Source of the DNA: a virus
IMG/VR virus record: IMGVR_UViG_3300006790_000003
Coordinates: 1-53,449 of that record
Reading direction: 5' to 3' (one strand)
Length of the DNA: 53,449 bases
Every line of letters starts with the position of its first letter. The stretch's first letter is position 1. A program made the position numbers and the translations under genes. The notes under the pieces were generated by a model. It searched no databases and was not told the DNA's origin. It worked only from the letters and a program-made list of their open reading frames with translations. Of the stretch, positions 35,835-44,137 are shown piece after piece.

Positions 35835-38060
35835 TTATTCTGTATTATCAACGTTTTTATTTGATAATTCTTTTTCCCTATCTACCATACGTTGTTGCAA
35901 TAGTTTTTGTTGGGCAATAGTCTTCGTAATTTGTGAATCTACTTCTCTACTACCTTCATCTATTTTATTTTGTATTTCAGATTGGATTACTTGTCGTTGT
36001 AGTGTTTCTATAGTACCTTCTTTATCTTTTAATGTTTCAGTCATACTTTCTAGTTGTTGTTGTAATTGACTATATAATGATTTACGTTGTAAGATAGATT
36101 TCTTGTTACGTATATCAGTATGCTCTAACATTGCTATATCATCAATAAGACCAGATTGATACCATTTGAAGTATTCGTCTAATAATGCCCAACGATTAAT
36201 TGGTTGTGTTGCACCAGCTACAATACGAATATCAAATTGAGCAGCGCTATAATCGTTAAAACGTTCTACAACTTCTCCAAAATCATTGTACATAGGAATA
36301 TTAATAGATACTTGTTCTATTTCACCTTGTGTTTGACCAGCTTCTGGTTGTACAATTCTAAACACTTTTTGTGATGTATAGGTAAATTGTGCAATATCTT
36401 TAAATACGTGCCCTAAGTGTTCTAGGGCTGGTTCTACACAATTGTTTACCCATTGTCTAATTCTTCTTGTTCCATATTCATCCATTGCTAACATACCACG
36501 ATAAGTTTCGTGGCTATCTTGACCAACACCTTGCATACTAGATGAAATACCACTAATGTATTCTATATCTGCTTTTCCTTGTTGAGTTACAGTATAGAAC
36601 GCATTGTTAATTGGTAATGGTTGTACTGGTGTAGGCGGAGTAAATCCTTGTCTGAATTTTAACATCGCACCTGGAGCAGATGAATATTTTTCCCACTCTT
36701 CTTCATCTACAGCACCTTCGGTGTATAACCATCTTAGATTACTTGCAAGATTTGCATTATGTAACATAATTTGGTGTGCTTTATTAATTTCTCTTTGTTT
36801 ACCAATCATAGGCAATACCGCACTCATAGGAAATGGAGTATTGGTATGCATATATGGTACTGGAACAATTGGATAATCTTTAATTGGTAATATTGTTTCA
36901 TATAAATACATATCACCAGCACTTGCACACATCTTTACTTGTGTTTTATAAAACTCTACGGCTTCTACTAAGTTTGACCTAAACATAGGACTTTTATTTA
37001 ACTCATTAAATTCAGCTTGAGTCATTACTTGTTGAATAGTTTGTGTTTGAGCTTGAACCATTTGCGCTTCCATTAACGCCATTTGTTCATTTACTTGAGC
37101 CGCCATTTGTTCTTGAGTTTTTTGTAGTTCAAGTTCCATACGCTCTTGAAGCATTTCACCTTGTGCTACAAGTCCAGCTAATTCTGTTTCACGTTCTTTT
37201 AAACGCACTTCATTTTCTTGAGCCATCATTTCAACATTTGCTTTTGCTTGTTGTTTGATAGCTTCTAATTCTTCAGGAGTAGGTGTTTTCTTTGAAAATA
37301 CATTAACAAAAGGTACACGTTCTTTTGTGTACACTTCATAATAATCTAGAATTTCATCTTGTTCCCCTTCTATATCAAATGCTTCTTGTTCGACATCTCC
37401 TGGTTGAATGTTTGTAGATTCGTGAACATCACGCATTGAATAATTTTTTGTTTCAGCATTTCCTGAAGCTCTAACAATTTTACGTTTAAAATCAGGAAAC
37501 ATTTTTGTTAATTGAGTTTTAGGCAAATTCTTTTGTACAATAATATAACTTGCATCTCTATAAAGAAAATCCCTACTCATAGGGTCTACATAGACATCAT
37601 AAGGGTCAATAGTTCTAAATACCACTTCACCCATACCTTTATCAGCATCAGGGTCAATATCTACTCTAAAAAATCCTACCCCTTTAACTAAAGAATCTTG
37701 TATGACATTACCAAATAAACTTTTACCACCAGATAAATGCCAACAATATTCAGAAATCATAGAGTGTACGTGAGCAATATCAGTATCACTACCTTCTGTA
37801 CCTACTGCTTGCCACTTTGGATTGTTTGCTGTAACAAAATATTTCATAATCTCAATCGCTGGTGTAATACGATTGATAATAAAGTCTGGCATACCACCTT
37901 CTTTTAAATCTTCTTGTTCTTCAGCAGTAAGTTGTTCATTTAAATAGAAGTCCATACATTTCTGAGAATCCATAAACCATTTTTTACGATAATAACTATT
38001 CGCTTTTTGAAATAATTCTCTATTTACAAGTGCTTTATTTTTTCTACCTTTTTTAGCCAT
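35835..38060 (-). CDS. Portal protein (P22-like), with a coiled-coil insert
   Basis: The 741-residue protein is a long portal of the P22/crAss-like type: WFMDSQKCMDFYLNEQLTAE at the start, FFRVDIDPDADKGMGEVVFR and IDPYDVYVDPMSRD for the wing, and VPVPYMHTNTPFPMSAVLPM in the stem region. Unusually, residues about 259-346 are a Gln/Glu/Met-rich coiled coil (ELAGLVAQGEMLQERMELEL). A second coiled coil ends the protein (barrel-like tail, YSQLQQQLESMTETLKDKEG). Portals form a 12-mer at one capsid vertex through which DNA is packed and released. Confidence 0.92.
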   Translation of the reverse strand: MAKKGRKNKALVNRELFQKANSYYRKKWFMDSQKCMDFYLNEQLTAEEQEDLKEGGMPDFIINRITPAIEIMKYFVTANNPKWQAVGTEGSDTDIAHVHSMISEYCWHLSGGKSLFGNVIQDSLVKGVGFFRVDIDPDADKGMGEVVFRTIDPYDVYVDPMSRDFLYRDASYIIVQKNLPKTQLTKMFPDFKRKIVRASGNAETKNYSMRDVHESTNIQPGDVEQEAFDIEGEQDEILDYYEVYTKERVPFVNVFSKKTPTPEELEAIKQQAKANVEMMAQENEVRLKERETELAGLVAQGEMLQERMELELQKTQEQMAAQVNEQMALMEAQMVQAQTQTIQQVMTQAEFNELNKSPMFRSNLVEAVEFYKTQVKMCASAGDMYLYETILPIKDYPIVPVPYMHTNTPFPMSAVLPMIGKQREINKAHQIMLHNANLASNLRWLYTEGAVDEEEWEKYSSAPGAMLKFRQGFTPPTPVQPLPINNAFYTVTQQGKADIEYISGISSSMQGVGQDSHETYRGMLAMDEYGTRRIRQWVNNCVEPALEHLGHVFKDIAQFTYTSQKVFRIVQPEAGQTQGEIEQVSINIPMYNDFGEVVERFNDYSAAQFDIRIVAGATQPINRWALLDEYFKWYQSGLIDDIAMLEHTDIRNKKSILQRKSLYSQLQQQLESMTETLKDKEGTIETLQRQVIQSEIQNKIDEGSREVDSQITKTIAQQKLLQQRMVDREKELSNKNVDNTE

Positions 38061-38128
38061 TATTATTTCCTTCTAGTTTTACGTCTATTATTTCTTCTAG
38101 GCATTTATTTTTTTTTATTCTTCGTTAA

Positions 38129-38521
38129 TTAATCTCGTATCTCAAAATGTGGTAAATCATCAAAGTTATTATCTTTTACTTGTGTATCAGAATCCCAATC
38201 TCCACCCCAACGAATGTTATATCCTAATGAAGTAGCAATTCCTTTAACAAATCCAGCAAAATAAGTAAATCGTTCTCTATCTTTCCAGTCTACTGGATAA
38301 GGAGCAACGTCTACAGCTAACGATGGATATTGATTATGTTTTCCTTTTGGATACTTAAGTTTACTAAACCCTTCTTCAAATAATTTGTTCTGTTCTTCTT
38401 CTCCACGATGTCCTTGCAATACAGTACAATCAAAGTCTTCTACAACTTTTTCAAATATCTCGATTAATCTTGGGTCGCAAGTATTTAATCGCAACTTAGA
38501 TGTTTTTCCAAATTCAGCCAT
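38129..38521 (-). CDS. Endolysin, M15 D-Ala-D-Ala/L-Ala-D-Glu carboxypeptidase family
   Basis: The 130-residue protein is a small zinc peptidase. Its likely metal ligands are His62 and Asp71 in KHNQYPSLAVDVAP, and His125 in DDLPHFEI. The length is right for T5-lysin-like M15 peptidases, which cut the peptide part of peptidoglycan. It has no signal peptide, so it would depend on a holin. Its ATG overlaps the stop of the upstream peptidoglycan-binding protein. Confidence 0.88.
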   Translation of the reverse strand: MAEFGKTSKLRLNTCDPRLIEIFEKVVEDFDCTVLQGHRGEEEQNKLFEEGFSKLKYPKGKHNQYPSLAVDVAPYPVDWKDRERFTYFAGFVKGIATSLGYNIRWGGDWDSDTQVKDNNFDDLPHFEIRD

Positions 38522-39201
38522 TATTTTGTTCTTTTAATTGCATCAAATAAATTGAATGAACCAAGTTTTTTCTTTGCTTTCATAAGCGTATCTTGATAAA
38601 TCTCTTTATTCGTTCTTGCTTCAGGGAATACTTGTTTATATTCTTCGTCTGATAAATTGTTAATACCACTTTGCCATTTTTTGTATAATTCTACATTTCC
38701 GTCTTCTAATAAATGCGCTGGGTATCCTTGTTTTTTTGCATACATAATATTTGAAATATATTGGTCATCAAATCCTTTTTGCATATACTCGTGATATTGT
38801 CTATCAGCTCTTGCAGTTTTTGGACCATAAATTCCATCTACTTTAACATCAAAATTCATATTTTTTAATTTTGTTTGATAATCCATATCTTTTTGATTTT
38901 TTGTATATGGTTGTGCTGCAGTACCCATTTGACTAAAATCTTGCATATATCTAGGAGTTTTCATTGGAGCAACTCTTTGAGGACCAGGGTCTTTAAACGT
39001 CCCATCTTTATTATACTCTACTTTTCCTATAGGTTTTTCTAGTTTTGGCGGAGCAGGGTTTTTAAACGCATTATCTCCAGGACCATCATTCCATTCAATA
39101 GTTCCTAGTGGTTTTTCCATTCTAGGTAAATCTTTTTGTTGTTGTAGTCTTTGTAAAAATGCCTCTCTTGTCTCATTTGGATATTTTTTGTCTTGTGGCA
39201 T
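38521..39201 (-). CDS. Peptidoglycan-binding-domain protein
   Basis: The 226-residue protein has a Pro/Lys-rich, repeated first half (two copies of EKPIGK/EKPLGT with intervening PAPPKL/GPQRV). The second half has a PG_binding_1-like segment (NFDVKVDGIYGPKTARADRQ, residues about 120-140). It directly precedes the M15 endolysin and ends in its start codon, so it may be a cell-wall-targeting partner of the lysin or a virion protein. AAGGA lies 7 nt before the ATG. Confidence 0.65.
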   Translation of the reverse strand: MPQDKKYPNETREAFLQRLQQQKDLPRMEKPLGTIEWNDGPGDNAFKNPAPPKLEKPIGKVEYNKDGTFKDPGPQRVAPMKTPRYMQDFSQMGTAAQPYTKNQKDMDYQTKLKNMNFDVKVDGIYGPKTARADRQYHEYMQKGFDDQYISNIMYAKKQGYPAHLLEDGNVELYKKWQSGINNLSDEEYKQVFPEARTNKEIYQDTLMKAKKKLGSFNLFDAIKRTK

Positions 39202-39211
39202 AACTTATTCC

Positions 39212-39427
39212 TTATTTTTTATAAACTTTTTCTGCACCTGCAATACCAAACGAACCTAGAGTAACCCAAACAAACGAATTATAAATATAGTCATTAACCA
39301 TAAGCTCTATACCAATAATACCCATAGCTAAATCTACAATTCCAAATACACACATTAACGCAAACGAAAGAAATCCAATGATATTCTTTTCGTTATATTC
39401 ATTTTTGTCTTTAAATAATTCCCACAT
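39212..39427 (-). CDS. Small membrane protein with two TM helices (holin candidate)
   Basis: The 71-residue protein has two hydrophobic helices (IIGFLSFALMCVFGIVDLAM and YIYNSFVWVTLGSFGIAGA) joined by a short loop and ends in EKVYKK. I chose ATG at 39427, which shares a base with the terminase stop (TAATG), rather than an upstream TTG at 39442. It is a class II holin-like or antiholin-like protein placed before the endolysin genes. Confidence 0.65.
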   Translation of the reverse strand: MWELFKDKNEYNEKNIIGFLSFALMCVFGIVDLAMGIIGIELMVNDYIYNSFVWVTLGSFGIAGAEKVYKK

Positions 39428-41001
39428 TATGCTGTTACCCAACTTTTCGCTTTTCTTTTTGGTTTATACCATTTAGGCTTACCACTTGCACCATCTTGTT
39501 TATAATTAGGCGGAAAAGCGTGTAAATTCGCATAATATAAACTCTCAATAGTGTCATCGTGCGCCATTCTTGGTCCAAATGTAATGATTTCGTTAATTAA
39601 ATCAAACATATTTTCTCTTAAATATAAGGAACCTGTACTAAAAATGCCAGATAAACCTGAATAAATTCTATTTCTTTTCTGTTGACCCCCTGGTTTTTCA
39701 GGAATTACGCTAATATCATAACGATTAATTCTCCTCCTTTCGTCATTTAGCGCTTGAAAAATACTTCTATTCATAGCAACATCTTCCACAGTAGCACTTA
39801 CACAATTGTATTTGTTATACAATTCAATGATATAATCTACTACTCCCATTTTATCCATAATACTTCCATCAGGATTTTTTGTACCAATAGTCGGAATACT
39901 GCGATGACGCTCGTATTCTAACACATAGCGATTGTTATTAGTATCTACCGCAATCACCATAATAGCACTAAAGTCTGATTCTTTTGTATTAATATCCGTA
40001 GCAGGGTCGCAGCCAATAAATACATTGACTGGTTTTCTATCTCCGTCCATTACTAGATAACTTTGTTTTTCTTCGGTATTATATTCGTAATACCCTTCCC
40101 AATACTTTAAATGTTTTTGTGTCCAAACAGAATCTTCTTCTGATTGTACTTCCATCATATATTCCTGATAGAATTTTGAAGGTGTACCTGAATCGTGATA
40201 GAATTTTTTCTTTTCTTCTAACTTTGATAAAGGAAACCAACTATCCCACAAGGACGTACCATCGGGTTGAATTGCCTTATACGTAATTACTCTCCACGCA
40301 AAATCTTCTTGCTTTTTCTGACTACGTTCGTAATTAATGATGAGGTTATTGATAAAGCTATCAAAGTGCACAGGAGTACCATTGACCCTAAGACGACCAG
40401 TATGAGGCTCAATAGCAGGATAAACAACAGCAGTAACGAGGTTGCTGTTTTTAGCCCTTGCTTCAGCCGTGATAGTATTTGCTTCGTGTTCAAAGTCGTC
40501 CAAAATGATGAGGTCGTATCTTTTATGTAGTTTACTACCTCCTCTAATACCCGCAACATTCGATTTACTAATAAGTTTACATCCATTTGTTAACTCCACA
40601 TCTTCTTCTGTCCATTTCTTTCCTTTAAGATTCCCAAAATAATATTTGATAGAATCGTTGTACTCAAAATGGTATTTAATATAATCCATATTACCCGTAC
40701 TTAGTTTTTGCGTCGCAGACACCCACGCATAAAATAGCATATCGTCTTTCGGACAAAAACAAAAGTCTTTGATAATAGAGCATTTCGTAAGAACTGTCTT
40801 CCCGTGTCCTCTAGGTAGAATAACCGCTAATTGTTTGACACTACTATCATCAATTGCATCCGCCATTTCATAATGAAACGGAGGAGTTTCACTACGCATA
40901 AAGTCATCGGGAAGAAACAGTTTCCCAAACGCTATTAAGTCTTTACTCGCTAGGAGTAGAGCTTTTTCCGCTTTGCTTACGTTTTTCTTGTTTATGTTCA
41001 T
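39427..41001 (-). CDS. terL: Terminase large subunit
   Basis: The 524-residue packaging motor has an ATPase domain with Walker A PRGHGKT (63-69) and Walker B LIILDDFE (164-171). Its RNase H-like nuclease has FIGCDPATD (Asp332), a VEDV segment, and an AHDDTIESLYYANLH region near the end. It pumps DNA through the portal and cuts it. Length and motif order are normal. It overlaps the 81-aa gene upstream by 59 bp. Confidence 0.96.
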   Translation of the reverse strand: MNINKKNVSKAEKALLLASKDLIAFGKLFLPDDFMRSETPPFHYEMADAIDDSSVKQLAVILPRGHGKTVLTKCSIIKDFCFCPKDDMLFYAWVSATQKLSTGNMDYIKYHFEYNDSIKYYFGNLKGKKWTEEDVELTNGCKLISKSNVAGIRGGSKLHKRYDLIILDDFEHEANTITAEARAKNSNLVTAVVYPAIEPHTGRLRVNGTPVHFDSFINNLIINYERSQKKQEDFAWRVITYKAIQPDGTSLWDSWFPLSKLEEKKKFYHDSGTPSKFYQEYMMEVQSEEDSVWTQKHLKYWEGYYEYNTEEKQSYLVMDGDRKPVNVFIGCDPATDINTKESDFSAIMVIAVDTNNNRYVLEYERHRSIPTIGTKNPDGSIMDKMGVVDYIIELYNKYNCVSATVEDVAMNRSIFQALNDERRRINRYDISVIPEKPGGQQKRNRIYSGLSGIFSTGSLYLRENMFDLINEIITFGPRMAHDDTIESLYYANLHAFPPNYKQDGASGKPKWYKPKRKAKSWVTA

Positions 41002-41188
41002 TTGCTTTTACTTCTTTTTCGATAAATTTGGTTAATTTATCTTGGTCTTTATTCATTCGTATATACTTATCTAACACATCATCTAGCATACGCATATGAT
41101 TTGCAACAAAGTTAATACGATTTTCCAACTCCTTGATAGAACGAACAATATCGTGCTTTGTAAGAGTCGGTTTATTACGTTTTCCCAT
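40943..41188 (-). CDS. Hypothetical helical protein upstream of terminase
   Basis: The 81-residue protein is highly charged and helical (ELENRINFVANHMRMLDDVL) with a Lys/Ser-rich end. It overlaps the terminase start by 59 bp in another frame; both frames look like real coding sequence. It follows the TAA-overlapped cluster of small basic genes. It may be a small packaging helper. No family is recognised. Confidence 0.7.
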   Translation of the reverse strand: MGKRNKPTLTKHDIVRSIKELENRINFVANHMRMLDDVLDKYIRMNKDQDKLTKFIEKEVKANEHKQEKRKQSGKSSTPSE

Positions 41189-41335
41189 TTATCCTCCTTG
41201 ACCTACATAACGTTTCTTATAATATTTCTTAGACAATTTGTTTCCAAATTTGGTGTTCTTTGATTGTCCTTGTCGTGTTTTTTTCTTTTGCACTTTTCGG
41301 ACTTTCTGAATACCAAATACTTGTCTACGAGCCAT
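41189..41335 (-). CDS. Small basic protein (48 aa)
   Basis: The sequence MARRQVFGIQKVRKVQKKKT through ...KRYVGQGG is strongly basic (many Lys and Arg). Its start shares a base with the previous stop (TAATG), and it ends in an AGGAGG that serves the next gene. It probably binds DNA or RNA. It may act in packaging or inside the head, since it lies among the terminase genes. Confidence 0.7.
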   Translation of the reverse strand: MARRQVFGIQKVRKVQKKKTRQGQSKNTKFGNKLSKKYYKKRYVGQGG

Positions 41336-41487
41336 TATTTTTTAACCTTTTTCTTTGTAGTTCTTTTTTTGGTTGTTTTCTTTTTCTTCGTAGCATACTT
41401 TCTTCTGCTATGACCTGTTTTTAAGTCGTTTCCGTTCATAGTAAACATCTCCACAATTGCTTTTTTTATTTTATTGAAATTAAACAT
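41335..41487 (-). CDS. Lys-rich basic protein (50 aa)
   Basis: I chose the ATG at 41487, overlapping the stop of the phosphoesterase gene by one base (TAATG). The product begins MFNFNKIKKAIVEMFTMNG and ends in a histone-like tail (KKKKTTKKRTTKKKVKK). Such tails bind nucleic acid without sequence preference. It may coat or compact DNA, or bind the terminase. Confidence 0.7.
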   Translation of the reverse strand: MFNFNKIKKAIVEMFTMNGNDLKTGHSRRKYATKKKKTTKKRTTKKKVKK

Positions 41488-42374
41488 TAGTTCTCCCAAC
41501 AGTTTATTTGTTCTTTTGTAAATTCCATTGTAATCCAACCCGTACGCTGAATGCCATAAAATGAGTATCGTGCATAATCTGCATAACGCATAAACGACCC
41601 TCCTCTTACATACCATTTACGTTTAAGTGTTTCTTCTCCGTTATTGTCAATTGTTAACGAATCCATTGGTTTACAATATAGTTGGTGATTATGTCCTAAG
41701 AAAAAGACATCTCCGTCACTATAGACAGATGCCATTTGATTTAATTCATTATCACCATTCTTTGCGCCGCTTTTTCCGTGTCCACTTACTAAAAACCAGT
41801 CTTTACCTTGAATACTAATCTTTGCATACCCTGGTAATCTAAAGTAAGGTACATCCATTTCAGCCGCTAAAGTCTTACAGACATCAAAGTCTAAAATATT
41901 AAAACTACGTAAGTAGTCGTGGTTCCCGCCACGAATAAATAGGCATTTATCCGCAATTGGTTGCACCAATTTTAGAAAGGCGGTGTATTGGTCCTCAGGA
42001 GCCATAGATTGTCCACGCTGATTAATGTTATAATTCGGTGGAATTAGTTCAATCAAATCACCATTACCAAACCATCGTGCATTCGGGTCTTCGTAAATAG
42101 CTTTAATTGCTTGTTGAAACTTCTTTAAATCAAATTCGTTCGCTCCAACGTGTACATCCGTCAACCCGTGAATACGCAACCTCTCATCACTTGACACCTG
42201 AAAGATTTTTCCAGGTTCAATATGTTTAGAGTCATATTCTTTTATATCAGAAGGAATAGGTATTGAAAACCATTTTCCACAAGACTTACAGCTAAATTGT
42301 TGTTTTACTGTTTCTTTGTTTCGTTTTTTCCCTTCTTTTTTGGTGAGCATACTACTACAATGTGGACATATCAT
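41487..42374 (-). CDS. Zinc-ribbon metallophosphoesterase
   Basis: The 295-residue protein begins with a zinc ribbon (C3, C6, C29, C32 in CPHC...CKSC). A calcineurin-like phosphoesterase follows: HGLTDVHVG (DxH), GNGD, RGGNHDY (GNHD), VSGHGKSG and LGHNHQL (GHxH). All five metal-binding motifs are present, so it is probably active on DNA, RNA or nucleotides, using two metal ions. ATG at 42374 has AGGAGG 6 nt upstream, better than an upstream frame start. It lies between the terminase subunits, so a packaging or DNA-repair role is plausible. Confidence 0.88.
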   Translation of the reverse strand: MICPHCSSMLTKKEGKKRNKETVKQQFSCKSCGKWFSIPIPSDIKEYDSKHIEPGKIFQVSSDERLRIHGLTDVHVGANEFDLKKFQQAIKAIYEDPNARWFGNGDLIELIPPNYNINQRGQSMAPEDQYTAFLKLVQPIADKCLFIRGGNHDYLRSFNILDFDVCKTLAAEMDVPYFRLPGYAKISIQGKDWFLVSGHGKSGAKNGDNELNQMASVYSDGDVFFLGHNHQLYCKPMDSLTIDNNGEETLKRKWYVRGGSFMRYADYARYSFYGIQRTGWITMEFTKEQINCWEN

Positions 42375-43173
42375 CAGTTTCCTCCTGTGGTTCCACTTCA
42401 TCTTCAAAGGCATCAGGTAATGCTTTACGCTGTGCACTTTCTATTTGGTCTGGTGAAAATCCTTGGAATAATCCTACGACACCTGTATCAATTTTCTTGA
42501 CTTGGTTTCCTAGAGTACCAATAGCTTTTCCCAATTCTTTTAATGATTGTAGTGCAATATTCTGGTCTTCACTAGTATCTGCTAGTTGTTTCAGCGACCC
42601 TAAGATATATGCGTGGTCAATTCCTAATTGCTTTGCTATATCCTTTGCACTTTTTTCTACTTCACTCATAACTCTCTCCTGTTTAAGTAATATTACTGCT
42701 TTTTTTCGTGCTTTTTGTGCATTGTCTTCTTTAAACGTTTGCATATACGCACTTACAGCATCCGTTCCTACCGCAACTTGTGTTGCAAATAATTTTTCTT
42801 TCTGAGTACACTTGGTTCGTTTCTTCATTCGTTGCGCACCCGTTAATAATTCTGGATTGGTAGAAAACGTATATCTATTTGGGTGTTTATCAAAATCCGT
42901 ATCCATAAAAGTTTTAGGTTTATTTAGGAATGTACCTACAATTGTTCGGACATATCCGTTTGTGAGCTTATAATTTTTTGTATCTCCAGGGTGGGACATT
43001 GATTTTGCTTTTAAAATTTGAACAATATTTCCATCATCACTATATACCCAATCACCTTCTTTGGCTGTTCTCCAATCTTTCACAATAGGAGTATCTTTAT
43101 CGTGGTGGTCATAAAATTCTTCCAAGGTTTCATAGACATAATGGCGTTTATATTTAATCGTATTCGATTTCAT
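42355..43173 (-). CDS. terS: Terminase small subunit candidate
   Basis: The 272-residue protein has an unusual amino part (residues 1-110, a beta-rich domain with WRTAKEGDWVYSDDGNIVQI). It then has a helical region, CTQKEKLFATQVAVGTDAVS and AYMQTFKEDNAQKARKKAVI, resembling the helix-turn-helix of Terminase_2 small subunits. A further helical part is SLKQLADTSEDQNIALQSLK and the end is acidic. Small subunits bind the pac or cos site and recruit TerL. The order is small subunit, phosphoesterase, two basic proteins, helical protein, TerL. The extra amino domain is uncommon. Confidence 0.65.
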   Translation of the reverse strand: MKSNTIKYKRHYVYETLEEFYDHHDKDTPIVKDWRTAKEGDWVYSDDGNIVQILKAKSMSHPGDTKNYKLTNGYVRTIVGTFLNKPKTFMDTDFDKHPNRYTFSTNPELLTGAQRMKKRTKCTQKEKLFATQVAVGTDAVSAYMQTFKEDNAQKARKKAVILLKQERVMSEVEKSAKDIAKQLGIDHAYILGSLKQLADTSEDQNIALQSLKELGKAIGTLGNQVKKIDTGVVGLFQGFSPDQIESAQRKALPDAFEDEVEPQEETDDMSTL

Positions 43174-43433
43174 TTTTTTTTACTTAATTGCTTATGTAAG
43201 GACTCAATTAAATACATTACTTCCTTATCTACCCAATATTTATTTCCATTAATCTCTAAAGGTACTTTTTTTATTTCATCTTCCATATCAATTGTAGACA
43301 ATACCATATCTTCGTCTTCTATGTTATCGTTATTTAACCATTTATGGATTTTCCCCAACTTTTCCAACTCCTCTAATATGTTGAGTTGGTCTTCTAAAGG
43401 AAGTCTTGATAACCATAATATTCCGTGTGCCAT
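43170..43433 (-). CDS. Hypothetical helical protein (87 aa)
   Basis: I chose the start at MAHGILWLSRLPLEDQLNIL (43433), 8 nt after AAGGA; a longer frame starts at 43460 without a site. The protein is acidic in the middle and basic at the end and mainly helical. It overlaps the terminase small-subunit candidate by 4 bp. No family is recognised. Confidence 0.65.
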   Translation of the reverse strand: MAHGILWLSRLPLEDQLNILEELEKLGKIHKWLNNDNIEDEDMVLSTIDMEDEIKKVPLEINGNKYWVDKEVMYLIESLHKQLSKKK

Positions 43434-43495
43434 ATTTTTTTCCTTGACAACCCACTCCAAACACCTTAACTTTACAAGGTTATCTACCTGTTATC

Positions 43496-43513
43496 TACTA
43501 GTATATACTAGTA
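43496..43513. promoter_or_regulatory. Perfect 18-bp palindrome
   Basis: TACTAGTATATACTAGTA is a perfect palindrome in the AT-rich gap between the 87-aa and 46-aa genes. Short repeats of GTAAATAAT follow it. It may be an operator for a dimeric regulator, or part of a late leader. No T-run follows, so it is not a terminator. Confidence 0.5.
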
Positions 43514-43532
43514 AATAATTAGTAAATAATAT

Positions 43533-43673
43533 TTATTTCTTTTTCTTTGGTTCTTTCTTTTTCTTTAAAAGTTCGACCAACTGTTTATTCAGACGTTTCT
43601 CAGATTCTTCTCGTTGTCTACGAGCAACACCTGTGAGACCATCTCTACGAATATCTTTAGAAGTTATTGTCAT
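43533..43673 (-). CDS. Lys-rich 46-aa protein, first gene of the late unit
   Basis: This short frame encodes MTITSKDIRRDGLTGVARRQ through ...KKKKEPKKKK. It is very basic with a poly-Lys end and is the first gene on the minus strand after the divergent point. AGGG lies in front of the ATG. It is another small nucleic-acid-binding candidate of the packaging end of the genome. Real coding status is likely but not certain. Confidence 0.55.
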   Translation of the reverse strand: MTITSKDIRRDGLTGVARRQREESEKRLNKQLVELLKKKKEPKKKK

Positions 43674-43681
43674 AATACCCT

Positions 43682-43711
43682 AATATAAGTAATAAAACCC
43701 ATGTGTTCCAA
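43682..43711 (-). promoter_or_regulatory. Candidate promoter of the late unit
   Basis: On the minus strand TTGGAA (43711-43706) and TATATT (43687-43682) are 18 bp apart. This is the gap from which both transcription units diverge. The expected start is only a few bases before the ATG at 43673, so that gene's mRNA would be almost leaderless, or the promoter serves later genes. Confidence 0.4.
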
Positions 43712-43812
43712 CATTTTTTTTCACCATTTTGAAATAGACCTACTCACACACACCCTACCCCCCTAACTGTGACTTTCAATATCAATTTTTTCATTATGAG
43801 GAGAAATCAATT

Positions 43813-44079
43813 ATGGCTAAAGCGAAAACAAACGCTACTCCCGCTATAGATGAGAAACAGCTAATGTTAAAGCTATTCAATGTTCAGGTACAACTGAAGA
43901 TGGCTAGTTTGACTAAGCGTCTCAACTCTAGAGCTGGATTACCAGGTTGGTTAGTAGACAAAGAGATTAACTCTTTAATTGACTCAGCGAAGACTATGGG
44001 ACTTACGGGCGAAGGCTCAGATGTTAAAGCTTCACTAGAGGAATTTAAAGCGGTAGCTTCGTCTATCCAATCTAGTTAA
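43813..44079 (+). CDS. Small protein, first gene of the plus-strand unit
   Basis: The 88-residue protein starts MAKAKTNATPAIDEKQLMLK and is helical, with no known motif. A strong GAGGAG site lies 9 nt upstream, and codons are G/C-richer than in most genes here (AAC, GAC, CTC), as in the capsid gene, so it is probably highly expressed. A terminator-like hairpin follows at 44113. It is the first gene to be read on the plus strand, so an early role such as host takeover is possible. Confidence 0.75.
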   Translation: MAKAKTNATPAIDEKQLMLKLFNVQVQLKMASLTKRLNSRAGLPGWLVDKEINSLIDSAKTMGLTGEGSDVKASLEEFKAVASSIQSS

Positions 44080-44112
44080 CAGTAGCTAGTGTCTGAATAA
44101 GATTCGGGGTTT

Positions 44113-44137
44113 AGTGCACCTGGCAACGGAACGCACT
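44113..44137 (+). terminator. Hairpin plus U-rich tail after the first plus-strand gene
   Basis: AGTGC (44113-44117) pairs with GCACT (44133-44137), and a T-rich tract (TATTTACTTTATTTTATT) follows. The stem is short, so it may be only partly efficient, but the layout is that of an intrinsic terminator for the 88-aa gene. Confidence 0.4.

Noticed and set aside
38063-38104. Thirteen-residue Arg-rich peptide before the portal gene
   Set aside because: No ribosome site. The purine-rich end simply serves as the ribosome site of the portal gene.
40287-40586. Minus-strand 99-codon frame overlapping terL
   Set aside because: It is an alternate frame inside the well-supported terminase, with Leu/Ser-rich low-complexity translation and no ribosome site.
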